DNA from: Flavobacterium geliluteum
GTDB lineage: Bacteria; Bacteroidota; Bacteroidia; Flavobacteriales; Flavobacteriaceae
Direction of reading: 5' to 3'
Length of the DNA stretch: 64,000 nucleotides
Assembly: GCF_017948595.1 (NCBI RefSeq)
Contig: NZ_JAGFBV010000022.1
Coordinates: 1 to 64,000 of the forward strand
Shown: piece after piece, positions 23,818 to 32,718 of the stretch
Layout: the number at the start of each line of letters is the position of its first letter
Position numbering within the stretch: the first letter of the stretch is position 1
Program-made: the position numbers and the translations under genes
Notes under the pieces: generated by a model
The model's database searches: none
The model's input: only the letters and a program-made list of their open reading frames with translations
What the model was told of the DNA's origin: nothing

Positions 23818-26379
23818 TTGAAAAAGAATTTCACAAAAATACTAGCATTTATTCTAATAGCAATATTTATTTGTGCATGTAATGCCGTAAAAAGAGTTCC
23901 CGACGGAAAAAACCTTCTTACCAAAAATGATATTATCGTAAACGGGAAGTCATCTGGCGATGAAGAAGCTTCAAATCAGATGTATCAAAAGCCTAATGCG
24001 AATCTTTTGGGCTATAAGCTACGCCTCAATTTGTATAATTTGGCAAAATTAAATCCAGATTCGACTTATCAGGCAAAATTTAAAAACGATCCGGAAAAAT
24101 ATGATCGTCAGGCTAAACTATTATCTGCAAAACAAGTCGATCGATTGGGACAGTCTTTTATGTATAAAGGAATTCACGAGTTCTTAAAATCTACAGGAGA
24201 AGCTCCAGTTATTATCGATACAGCCAAAGCAAAAAAATCGGCACAACGTTTAAAATATTATTACTTCAATAACGGTTTTTTTAATGTAAAAACAGATTTT
24301 GAAGTAGATAGCGTGGGTTTTAAGAGAGCCAAAATAAAATACAATATTACAACAGGTCCAGGCTATAAACTAGATTCTATTAGAACCAGCATCCTTAGTC
24401 CTGCCTTAGACTCGTTGCACAAAACCAATGCCGAACCATCTCTTCTAAAATCTGGAAACCAATACAAAACATCTGATTTTGAAGATGAAAAAAACCGAAT
24501 TACCACGTATTTTAGAAATCATGGCGCTTACACATTTCAGCCTACTTATATCAATTTTGATATTGATACTATCGGCAAAAAAAACGAAGCAGATGTCAAT
24601 TTAATTATTAAAAATTATACCATTCAGGAAAAAGATTCTAACCGAACAGAGCCTTTTAAGCTGTACAAAATCAGCGATGTAAACATTTATACAGACTATT
24701 CGTCTGCCAATGCCAAACTCCCCATAAGTGACAGTACGAGTTACAAAAACTTTAATTTATACAGCTATAAAAAACTCAAATATAAGCCTCGTGCTATTAC
24801 AGATGCTATTTTTATAACGAAAGGAACTGATTTTGCCGATTACAAAACGACTCTTACCTCCCGATATTTAAACAATCTTAAGATTTTTAATTATCCTTCG
24901 ATTCAATATGAGGTAGACAAACGTGATCCAACGGCTCAATCTTTGATTGCAAATATTTTCCTAACTCCAAGAAAAAAATACAGTTTTGGAACCAGTTTAG
25001 ATTTTACCCACTCTAATATTCAGGATTTTGGTATCGAGGCCAGTATTTCAGAAACCATTCGAAATATTTTTAACAGAGCAGAAACTTTAGAGATTTCAAC
25101 CCGTGTAAACATTGGTTCATCAAAAGATATGGCCAATCCGAACAATAACTTTTTTAATGTATCAGAATATGGTCTTGATTTAAAATTAAACTTCCCAAGA
25201 GTATTATTACCGTTCGGTACAGAGAAAATTATTCCAAAAAGAATGATTCCTTCGACCACAATTGCCGCAGGTTTTTCTAAACAAAGAAATATCGGTTTAG
25301 ACAAAGAAAACTTTACAGGAGGTATTGCTTATAATTGGACACCAAAGCGTTTTAATACTGCAAAATTTGATTTACTGAACATCCAATTTGTTCGAAATCT
25401 AAATCCCGCTAATTACTTCAACGTTTATAGCTCATCCTACAATTCATTAAATGATATCGGAAAAATCTACAACATAGATTCCGCTAATTATGATAGTGCT
25501 GAGACTAAAAATTTAATTATTAATAAAGGTACAACAGGATTTACAAATGATGTTTTGTCTGGAATCACGTCTTTAGTACCATCAGATGATGCTTATCAAG
25601 AAGTAGAAAGTATTGAAGAGCGCAGAAGACGTCTGACTGAAAATGATTTTATTCTGGCTACAAGTTATACTTTTAGCAAAACCACAAAAAAAGATTTGAC
25701 CGACAATAACTTTTATTTATTTAAAACAAAAGTAGAATCTGCGGGGACTTTGCTAACACTGGTTTCAAATGTTGGAAATTTACAAAAAAATGCCAACGGT
25801 AGTTATGAAATTTTTAATTTGGAGTATTCTGAGTATGCAAAAGCCGAATTTGATTTTATCAAACATTGGGACTTTGGAAAAGAAAAAGTATTGGCCGTTC
25901 GGAGCTTCTTTGGGATTGCGATTCCGTTTGGAAACTCAGATTATATTCCGTTTTCACGAAGTTACTACGGAGGAGGCTCCAATGATAACAGGGCTTGGCA
26001 ACCTTATGATTTAGGTCCCGGAAGGACTGGTTCTGTAAATGATTTTAATGAGGCCAATATGAAGATTCATTTAAGTGGTGAGTTTCGATTTAAAATATTC
26101 GGTGATGTAAAAGGAGCTCTTTTTGCAGATGCAGGAAATATCTGGAATGTTATGGACAATGTGACCGATGAGAAAGCAAGATTTGACGGTTTAGCAGATT
26201 TAAAAGAACTTGCTCTTGGAACTGGGTTTGGTATTCGTTATGATTTAAGTTTTTTTGTAATACGCCTAGATATGGGCTTTAAGACTTATAATCCAGCGTA
26301 TGAAGTTGGAGATCGCTGGTTCAAAGAATACAATTTTGGGCACTCGGTTTTAAATTTTGGAATAAATTATCCGTTCTAA
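23818..26379 (+). CDS. tamL: TamL, lipoprotein variant of the TamA/BamA-type outer-membrane assembly protein
   Basis: 853 residues beginning at a TTG (TTGAAAAAGAAT). No in-frame ATG precedes it, and the lipoprotein signal ILIAIFICAC with the lipidated Cys at about 21 needs this start. POTRA-like repeats span about 35-400 (VKRVPDGKNLLTKNDIIVNG), followed by an Omp85-type barrel. The barrel includes the FGDVKGALFADAGNIWNV and ALGTGFGIRYDLSFFVIRLD signatures and ends in LNFGINYPF. Bacteroidetes carry this lipidated TamA-like protein, which works with TamB in outer-membrane assembly. No tamB gene is next to it here. Confidence 0.88.
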   Translation: MKKNFTKILAFILIAIFICACNAVKRVPDGKNLLTKNDIIVNGKSSGDEEASNQMYQKPNANLLGYKLRLNLYNLAKLNPDSTYQAKFKNDPEKYDRQAKLLSAKQVDRLGQSFMYKGIHEFLKSTGEAPVIIDTAKAKKSAQRLKYYYFNNGFFNVKTDFEVDSVGFKRAKIKYNITTGPGYKLDSIRTSILSPALDSLHKTNAEPSLLKSGNQYKTSDFEDEKNRITTYFRNHGAYTFQPTYINFDIDTIGKKNEADVNLIIKNYTIQEKDSNRTEPFKLYKISDVNIYTDYSSANAKLPISDSTSYKNFNLYSYKKLKYKPRAITDAIFITKGTDFADYKTTLTSRYLNNLKIFNYPSIQYEVDKRDPTAQSLIANIFLTPRKKYSFGTSLDFTHSNIQDFGIEASISETIRNIFNRAETLEISTRVNIGSSKDMANPNNNFFNVSEYGLDLKLNFPRVLLPFGTEKIIPKRMIPSTTIAAGFSKQRNIGLDKENFTGGIAYNWTPKRFNTAKFDLLNIQFVRNLNPANYFNVYSSSYNSLNDIGKIYNIDSANYDSAETKNLIINKGTTGFTNDVLSGITSLVPSDDAYQEVESIEERRRRLTENDFILATSYTFSKTTKKDLTDNNFYLFKTKVESAGTLLTLVSNVGNLQKNANGSYEIFNLEYSEYAKAEFDFIKHWDFGKEKVLAVRSFFGIAIPFGNSDYIPFSRSYYGGGSNDNRAWQPYDLGPGRTGSVNDFNEANMKIHLSGEFRFKIFGDVKGALFADAGNIWNVMDNVTDEKARFDGLADLKELALGTGFGIRYDLSFFVIRLDMGFKTYNPAYEVGDRWFKEYNFGHSVLNFGINYPF

Positions 26380-26393
26380 TGCTAATTAATTCT

Positions 26394-26401
26394 TATTTTT
26401 G
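26394..26401 (+). promoter_or_regulatory. -7 promoter box for fbaA
   Basis: TATTTTTG, 38 nt before the start codon of fbaA and 14 nt after the tamL stop. Confidence 0.45.
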
Positions 26402-26439
26402 CAACCTAAAAACTAAAAACAACTATAAAAAAAATTACA

Positions 26440-27507
26440 ATGGCACACAATATCAAACCCGGAGTTGCTACAGGAGATCAAGTACAGGAAATTTTTAATT
26501 ATGCAAAAGAAAAAGGATTTGCACTTCCTGCGGTAAACGTAACGGGGTCAAGTACTATCAATGGAGTTCTTGAAACTGCAGCAAAACTTAACGCGCCAGT
26601 TATCATTCAATTTTCAAACGGAGGAGCACAATTTAACGCTGGAAAAGGATTATCTAATGCCGGTGAAAAATCAGCAATCGCTGGTGGAATTGCTGGAGCA
26701 TTACACATTCATACATTAGCGGAAGCTTACGGAGCAACCGTTATTTTGCATACTGACCACTGTGCAAAAAAATTATTACCTTGGATTGATGGTTTATTAG
26801 ATGCATCTGAAAAACATTTTGCTGCAACAGGAAAACCATTATTTAGTTCTCACATGATCGATTTGTCTGAGGAGCCAATCGAAGAAAACATCGAAATTTG
26901 CAAAGGATATTTGGCCAGAATGAGCAAGATGGGAATGACATTAGAAATCGAACTTGGTATTACAGGTGGTGAAGAAGATGGTGTTGACAATTCTGATGTT
27001 GATAGTTCAAAATTATACACGCAGCCAGAAGAAGTAGCGTATGCTTATGAAGAATTATCTAAAGTAAGCCCTAAATTTACTATTGCTGCTGCTTTTGGAA
27101 ACGTTCACGGTGTTTACAAACCAGGAAACGTAAAATTGACTCCAAAAATCTTAAAAAATTCTCAGGATTTCGTTCAAAACAAATTCAATACAGGACATAA
27201 TCCAGTAGATTTTGTTTTCCACGGAGGTTCAGGTTCTACGCTTGAAGAAATCAGAGAAGGAATTAGCTACGGCGTTATCAAAATGAATATTGATACCGAT
27301 TTACAATTTGCATACACTGAAGGAATTCGTGATTATATGGTTAAAAACATTGACTATTTAAAAACACAAATTGGTAACCCAGAAGGTGCTGATGTTCCTA
27401 ACAAAAAATATTATGACCCAAGAAAATGGGTACGTGAAAGCGAAGTGACATTCAATACAAGACTTGAGCAAGCTTTTGCAGACTTGAACAACGTAAATAC
27501 ATTATAA
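26440..27507 (+). CDS. fbaA: Fructose-bisphosphate aldolase, class II
   Basis: 355 residues, class IIA length. It interconverts fructose-1,6-bisphosphate with DHAP and glyceraldehyde-3-phosphate. ALPAVNVTGSSTINGVLE opens the barrel. The Zn and catalytic residues sit in VILHTDHCAKK. TLEIELGITGGEEDGVDNSD, NVHGVYKPGNVKL and DFVFHGGSGSTLEEI are all in place. Its own promoter is at 26394. A palindromic heptad array separates it from accD. Confidence 0.97.
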   Translation: MAHNIKPGVATGDQVQEIFNYAKEKGFALPAVNVTGSSTINGVLETAAKLNAPVIIQFSNGGAQFNAGKGLSNAGEKSAIAGGIAGALHIHTLAEAYGATVILHTDHCAKKLLPWIDGLLDASEKHFAATGKPLFSSHMIDLSEEPIEENIEICKGYLARMSKMGMTLEIELGITGGEEDGVDNSDVDSSKLYTQPEEVAYAYEELSKVSPKFTIAAAFGNVHGVYKPGNVKLTPKILKNSQDFVQNKFNTGHNPVDFVFHGGSGSTLEEIREGISYGVIKMNIDTDLQFAYTEGIRDYMVKNIDYLKTQIGNPEGADVPNKKYYDPRKWVRESEVTFNTRLEQAFADLNNVNTL

Positions 27508-27514
27508 TTAAAAA

Positions 27515-27566
27515 GTTTAAAGTTTCAGGTTTGAAGTTTCACAACTTAAAACTTTAAACCTGAAAC
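27515..27566. repeat. Palindromic heptad array between fbaA and accD
   Basis: Four 7-bp units GTTTAAA, GTTTCAG, GTTTGAA, GTTTCAC (27515-27542) are followed by complementary heptads AACTTAA, AACTTTA, AACCTGA, AAC (27543-27566). The exact pairs are GTTTAAAGTTT with AAACTTTAAAC, and GTTTCAGGTTT with AAACCTGAAAC. Because of the 7-bp period several hairpin registers are possible. Confidence 0.8.
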
Positions 27567-27582
27567 AAAAAAAACATTCAAT

Positions 27583-28437
27583 ATGGCTTGGTTTAAAAGA
27601 CACGAAAAAGGGATTACCACCGCTACAGAAGATAAAATGGACGTTCCGAAAGGATTGTGGTACAAATCTCCTACCGGAAAAATTATTGATGCTGACGAAT
27701 TGGCCAGAAACTTATTCGTTAGTCCTGAAGATGATTTTCATGTTCGAATTGGAAGCGCAACCTATTTTGAAATTTTATTCGATAATAATGAATTTATCGA
27801 ATTGGATAAAAACATGACCTCTAAAGATCCTTTGCATTTTGTGGATACAAAAAAATATGCAGAGCGATTGAAAGATGTGATGGAAAAAACCAACTTAAAA
27901 GACGCTGTGCGCACTGGAGTTGGAAAATCTAAAGGAAAAGAGCTTGTAATTTGCGCCATGGATTTTGCCTTTATTGGTGGCTCTATGGGAGCTGTTGTAG
28001 GTGAAAAAATAGCAAGAGGTATTGATCACGCGATCAAAAACAAATTGCCTTTTGTTATGATTTCAAAATCTGGCGGAGCCCGTATGATGGAAGCTGCTTA
28101 TTCCTTGATGCAATTGGCAAAAACATCTGTAAAATTGGCCCAACTTGCCGAAGCAGGACTACCTTACATATCGTTGTGTACAGACCCAACTACAGGAGGA
28201 ACAACTGCATCCTACGCCATGTTAGGAGACATTAATATCTCTGAGCCTGGTGCTTTGATTGGTTTCGCTGGTCCTCGTGTGGTACGTGATACTACAGGTA
28301 AAGATTTACCAGAAGGTTTTCAGACTGCTGAGTTTCTTTTAGAGCACGGTTTCCTTGACTTTATCACGCCTAGAAAAGAATTGAAAGACAAAATCAATTT
28401 GTATATCGATTTGATTCAGAATAATGAAATTAGATAG
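27583..28437 (+). CDS. accD: Acetyl-CoA carboxylase carboxyltransferase, beta subunit
   Basis: 284 residues. With AccA it transfers the carboxyl group from biotin to acetyl-CoA in fatty-acid synthesis. Crotonase-fold motifs [50 protein letters not shown] and [14 protein letters not shown] are intact. The N-terminal zinc-ribbon region ([20 protein letters not shown], then FVSPEDDFH) has no cysteines: all four zinc ligands known from E. coli AccD are replaced. accA is not in the window. A terminator follows. Confidence 0.96.
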   Translation: MAWFKRHEKGITTATEDKMDVPKGLWYKSPTGKIIDADELARNLFVSPEDDFHVRIGSATYFEILFDNNEFIELDKNMTSKDPLHFVDTKKYAERLKDVMEKTNLKDAVRTGVGKSKGKELVICAMDFAFIGGSMGAVVGEKIARGIDHAIKNKLPFVMISKSGGARMMEAAYSLMQLAKTSVKLAQLAEAGLPYISLCTDPTTGGTTASYAMLGDINISEPGALIGFAGPRVVRDTTGKDLPEGFQTAEFLLEHGFLDFITPRKELKDKINLYIDLIQNNEIR

Positions 28438-28458
28438 TTTTCGAACTTTTTAACATAT

Positions 28459-28496
28459 AAAATCCCATTAGTTGAAAAGCTAATGGGATTTTTTTT
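28459..28496 (+). terminator. Terminator of accD
   Basis: AAAATCCCATTAG (28459-28471) pairs perfectly with CTAATGGGATTTT (28480-28492), followed by more T residues. Confidence 0.88.
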
Positions 28497-28589
28497 ATAT
28501 TTTTTTATTCCCAAATTATAATCTCGCAAAATTGGGAAAACACAAAGTTTCAAAACCTTTGAACCCTTTGTAAATCTGAACCTTCGAGC

Positions 28590-29636
28590 CTATTTAAGCG
28601 AAGCCATATCAATTACAAAACGATATTTTACATCACTTTTATTCATACGATCGTACGCTTCATTAATATACGACATATCAATAATTTCAACATCTGAAGT
28701 AATATTATGCTCCGCACAATAATCTAACATTTCTTGCGTCTCTTTTATACCGCCAATTAAACTTCCCATAATGCTTCTTCTTTTCATAATTAAAGTAAAA
28801 ACAGGGATTTCTGCAGGTGCTGGAGGAGCTCCAACTACGACCATTGTTCCGTTTTTTTGGAGTAAATTAAGGTAAGCATCATGATCGTGTTTTGCCGAAA
28901 CAGTATTGATAATAAAATCGAAGGTATTAGCCAAAGATTGCATCGTTTCAGGATTTGAAGTCAAGGCAAAATGATGCGCTCCCAGTTTCTTAGCATCTGC
29001 TTCTTTAGACGGCGAATGACTTAACATGGTCACTTCGGCACCAAAAGAGACAGCAAATTTTACTGCCATGTGCCCTAAACCTCCAAGACCTAAGACTCCA
29101 ACTTTATGACCTTTGCCTACTTTTAAATAACGCAATGGAGAATACGTGGTAATTCCGGCACATAATAGTGGTGCTACACCTTTTATGTCTAATTTTTCTG
29201 AGACGTGAAGTGTATAACTTTCATCAACAATAATGCTGGTAGAATAACCACCACGAGTCGGTATATCGGTTCCTCGCTCGACACTATTGTAAGTACCTGT
29301 CATGCCTTCATCACAAAATTGCTCCTCTCCTGACTGGCAACTCGGACACGTTCTGCATGAATCTACAAAACAGCCTACTCCTGCCAATTCTCCTATTTTA
29401 AATTTGGATACATTACTCCCAACAGCAACAATACGGCCTACTATTTCATGCCCAGGAACCAATGGGTAATTTACAGGTCCCCAATCACCTTTTGCTGTGT
29501 GAATATCTGAATGGCAAACACCACTGTATAGAATCTCAATCTGCACTTGGTGCACCCCTACTTCTTTTCTTTCAAAGGTGTAGGGCTTTAATGGATTTTC
29601 TGCATCGTATGCTGCATATGCTTTTACTTCTATCAT
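28590..29636 (-). CDS. Zinc-dependent NAD(P) alcohol dehydrogenase (CAD/YahK type)
   Basis: 348 residues of the medium-chain dehydrogenase superfamily. The catalytic zinc site is GVCHSDIH and PLVPGHEIVG. The structural zinc site is CFVDSCRTCPSCQSGEEQFC. The nucleotide fold is VGVLGLGGLGHMAVK, with a following Ser (MLSHSPSKE) that suggests NADPH preference. Such enzymes reduce aldehydes broadly. It lies 86 nt after the ABC permease gene on the same strand and is otherwise isolated, so its physiological role is open. Confidence 0.92.
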   Translation of the reverse strand: MIEVKAYAAYDAENPLKPYTFERKEVGVHQVQIEILYSGVCHSDIHTAKGDWGPVNYPLVPGHEIVGRIVAVGSNVSKFKIGELAGVGCFVDSCRTCPSCQSGEEQFCDEGMTGTYNSVERGTDIPTRGGYSTSIIVDESYTLHVSEKLDIKGVAPLLCAGITTYSPLRYLKVGKGHKVGVLGLGGLGHMAVKFAVSFGAEVTMLSHSPSKEADAKKLGAHHFALTSNPETMQSLANTFDFIINTVSAKHDHDAYLNLLQKNGTMVVVGAPPAPAEIPVFTLIMKRRSIMGSLIGGIKETQEMLDYCAEHNITSDVEIIDMSYINEAYDRMNKSDVKYRFVIDMASLK

Positions 29637-29722
29637 AACTCTAGTATATTTTATTTATAAAACTAAAATTACAACAAAATTTCTGAAGAAAAACTAAAAT
29701 TAAACTGGCAAAAAACTAAATT

Positions 29723-30970
29723 TTACATTCCGGTTCGAATAGCTTCAACCGGGTCTAATTTTGAAGCTGAAATAGCAGGTAAAATACCCGAAATTAAACC
29801 TACAATAATCGATAAACCTGCCCCTATTATTACATTCCAAAAACTAAGGACAAAATCAAATTCCAGAAGACTTGTCAATAAAAGAGATAATAGCCAAACC
29901 ATTATCATCCCGATTGCTCCTCCTATTAGGCAAAGTGTAATGGCTTCAAAAAGGAATTGAAACAATATAAATCTGTTTTTGGCTCCTAAAGATTTTTGAA
30001 TTCCGATAAGATTTGTACGTTCTTTTACCGATACAAACATGATATTGGCAATCCCAAAACCACCAACCAAAAAAGAGAAAAAGCTAATAAAAAGTCCACC
30101 CATGCGAAGTCCTCCTAAAATCCCATCAATAAAATCGGTAAATCCGGAAAGAACATTTACAAAAAAATTGTCTATTTCTCCCGCTTTCATCCCTCGAAAA
30201 GACCTCAATTTATACGCTACCTCTGCCTTGTAAGCGTCCATGTCAATGCCTTTCTTCGGTTTTAGAACAATAACAGGCGTCATCGCGTCATTGTCACCGT
30301 ACATTCGACGCAAAAAATTAGCAGGCAAATAAACCGAGGTATCATTACTGTTTCCAAAAAAGCCCGCTCCTTGTTTTTCTATGACACCAATTACTGTAAA
30401 CCGCTGGCCGTACAATCTAATATTTTTTCCGATGGGATCACTACTCCCAAAAAGTCCTTCGGCAATGTCGTATCCTAAAACAATGACGGCTGTTCCCGAA
30501 TTCGATTCAGATTCATTATAAAATCTTCCTTTATCAAAACTCAAACCGTCAATATCGACCATTTCAAAAGAAGAAGGAACAATATTAACATCTGTAACCG
30601 TTTTAGAGTCGTACTTTAAACTCTCACGATTAACAAATAACTGGTAGCCAACCTGCTCTGTATTGTTAAGTGAATTTTTTAAATTAATATATTCATCATA
30701 TTTCACATTCGGAAATTGTTCTCTTTTCCATTGTGGAATTTCAGATGGCCCGAAGCAAAACTTCATCAAATAAATCGTGTTTTTATCTAAACTGCTTAAA
30801 TCTTTAGAGATTTTTTTATCTAAAGAATCTACGGCTGCCAAAACCGCTATAATCGAAAAAATACCAATAGTCACGCCCAGCAATGACAACAAAGTTCGCA
30901 ATTTATTATTGCGTAAAGCATTTATGGCAAAGCTTAAACTTTCTTTTAATAATCGCAGATAAACTATCAT
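29723..30970 (-). CDS. ABC transporter permease, MacB/FtsX type
   Basis: 415 residues with a first membrane helix at about 22-46 (LRTLLSLLGVTIGIFSIIAV). A periplasmic MacB-like domain follows (about 50-270). Three C-terminal helices form the FtsX domain (FGIANIMFVSVKERTNLIGI, QKSLGAKNRFILFQFLFEAI) and the protein ends SKLDPVEAIRTGM. It belongs to the mechanotransmission class that exports macrolides, lipoproteins or signals. Neither the ATPase nor a membrane-fusion partner is adjacent, so it must pair with subunits encoded elsewhere. Confidence 0.92.
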   Translation of the reverse strand: MIVYLRLLKESLSFAINALRNNKLRTLLSLLGVTIGIFSIIAVLAAVDSLDKKISKDLSSLDKNTIYLMKFCFGPSEIPQWKREQFPNVKYDEYINLKNSLNNTEQVGYQLFVNRESLKYDSKTVTDVNIVPSSFEMVDIDGLSFDKGRFYNESESNSGTAVIVLGYDIAEGLFGSSDPIGKNIRLYGQRFTVIGVIEKQGAGFFGNSNDTSVYLPANFLRRMYGDNDAMTPVIVLKPKKGIDMDAYKAEVAYKLRSFRGMKAGEIDNFFVNVLSGFTDFIDGILGGLRMGGLFISFFSFLVGGFGIANIMFVSVKERTNLIGIQKSLGAKNRFILFQFLFEAITLCLIGGAIGMIMVWLLSLLLTSLLEFDFVLSFWNVIIGAGLSIIVGLISGILPAISASKLDPVEAIRTGM

Positions 30971-31104
30971 ATATTCTTATTTTTTTCGAAAAAGTAAAAT
31001 TCAATAAATTTAAGTCAAATTCCTAATAAAAGTTAACTTACTCATCAGTAGATTTTTTTAAGATAATGTTACAATAATTTCTTTAAAATAATATTTAAAA
31101 AAAC

Positions 31105-31112
31105 TACTTTTG
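31105..31112 (+). promoter_or_regulatory. -7 promoter box for purH
   Basis: TACTTTTG, 24 nt before the ATG at 31137. It argues against the in-frame TTG at 31110, which overlaps this box. Confidence 0.5.
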
Positions 31113-31136
31113 CAGTCTGAAAATCACAACTACACA

Positions 31137-32663
31137 ATGAGTACAACAAAAAAAATTCAATCAGCATTAATATCCGTATTTTCAAAAGATGGTTTAGAGC
31201 CAATTGTTAGAAAATTACACGAGCAAAATGTTACACTTTATTCGACTGGAGGAACAGAAGATTTTATAAAAAACCTAGGAATTCCTGTAGTTCCCGTTGA
31301 AGATATTACTTCTTTTCCAGAAATTTTAGGAGGAAGAGTAAAAACATTGCACCCAAAAATTTTTGGTGGAATTTTGAATCGTCAGGATAACGAAAGTGAT
31401 GTGATGCAAATGAAGGAATTTGATATTCCTCAGATTGATTTGGTCATTGTGGATTTGTATGCTTTTGAAAAAACAGTTGCTTCCGGCGCAAGCGAGCAAG
31501 ATATTATTGAGAAAATTGATATTGGCGGAATTTCATTGATTCGTGCCGGTGCCAAAAATTTTAAAGACACCGTAATTGTAGCCTCGGTAAACGAGTACAG
31601 CTTACTTTTGGACTTGATTACAGCACAAAACGGATCAACAACTCTTGAAAACAGAAGATTGCTTGCTACAAAAGCATTTCACGTTTCTTCGCATTACGAT
31701 GGAGCGATTTTTAATTATTTCAATACCGACGAAACGATTTATAAAGAAAGTATTGCAGATGGCCAAGTTTTACGATATGGTGAAAATCCACATCAAAAAG
31801 GTTTCTTTTTTGGAGATTTTGATTCCATGTTCAAAAAAGTCAACGGAAAAGAATTATCATACAACAACCTTTTGGATGTAGATGCAGCAGTAAATTTAAT
31901 AAATGAATTTAAAACTGACGGACCAACATTTGCGATCCTAAAACACAATAATGCCTGTGGTTTGGCATCAAGAAAAACTATTAGCGAAGCGTATTTAGCT
32001 GCTCTGGCATGCGACCCAACATCTGCATTTGGCGGTGTTTTGATCGCTAACACCAAAATTGATTTGGCTACAGCACAGGAAATCAACAAATTATTCTGCG
32101 AAGTTGTAATTGCACCAAATTATGATGATGACGCAATTGCCATTTTGCAAGAAAAGAAAAATAGAATTATTTTAATTCAAAATGAAGTTGATTTACCTTC
32201 AAGACAAGTAAGGACATGTCTTAATGGTTTGTTAATTCAGGACAGAAATAACATTACAGATACTAAAGAGCATTTAAAAACCGTTACCACTAAAGAGCCA
32301 ACTGCACAAGAAGTAGAGGATTTAATATTTGCATCGAAAATTTGCAAGAATACTAAGTCAAATACTATTGTTTTTGCAAAAAACGGAACATTAATCGCCT
32401 CTGGAACTGGACAAACGTCAAGAGTAGATGCCTTAATGCAAGCCGTTGATAAGGCAAAAGCCTTTGGTTTTGATCTTACTGGTGCTTCAATGGCGAGTGA
32501 TGCATTTTTCCCTTTTCCGGATTGTGTAGAATTAGCCAAAAAAGCAGGAATTACAGCTGTAATTCAACCAGGAGGATCTATAAAAGACGAATTAAGCATA
32601 AATTATTGCAATGAAAATAATCTTGCAATGGTATTTACAGGAACACGTCATTTTAAACATTAA
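31137..32663 (+). CDS. purH: Bifunctional AICAR transformylase / IMP cyclohydrolase
   Basis: 508 residues from the ATG at 31137. It catalyses the last two steps of purine synthesis, AICAR to FAICAR to IMP. The IMP cyclohydrolase (MGS-like) domain spans about 1-190 with LYSTGGTEDFIKNLG and GGRVKTLHPKIFGGIL. The transformylase domain has RYGENPHQKGFF, ILKHNNACGLA, SAFGGVLIAN and DAFFPFPDCVE. It precedes the mre cluster with a 55-nt spacer that contains a separate mreB promoter box. Confidence 0.97.
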   Translation: MSTTKKIQSALISVFSKDGLEPIVRKLHEQNVTLYSTGGTEDFIKNLGIPVVPVEDITSFPEILGGRVKTLHPKIFGGILNRQDNESDVMQMKEFDIPQIDLVIVDLYAFEKTVASGASEQDIIEKIDIGGISLIRAGAKNFKDTVIVASVNEYSLLLDLITAQNGSTTLENRRLLATKAFHVSSHYDGAIFNYFNTDETIYKESIADGQVLRYGENPHQKGFFFGDFDSMFKKVNGKELSYNNLLDVDAAVNLINEFKTDGPTFAILKHNNACGLASRKTISEAYLAALACDPTSAFGGVLIANTKIDLATAQEINKLFCEVVIAPNYDDDAIAILQEKKNRIILIQNEVDLPSRQVRTCLNGLLIQDRNNITDTKEHLKTVTTKEPTAQEVEDLIFASKICKNTKSNTIVFAKNGTLIASGTGQTSRVDALMQAVDKAKAFGFDLTGASMASDAFFPFPDCVELAKKAGITAVIQPGGSIKDELSINYCNENNLAMVFTGTRHFKH

Positions 32664-32669
32664 TTTGTT

Positions 32670-32677
32670 TAACTTTG
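32670..32677 (+). promoter_or_regulatory. -7 promoter box for mreB
   Basis: TAACTTTG, 41 nt before the mreB ATG. It would allow transcription of the shape operon independent of purH. Confidence 0.4.
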
Positions 32678-32718
32678 TTCGATAATTATTTATAACATTT
32701 TAAACCCCTAAAAAACTT

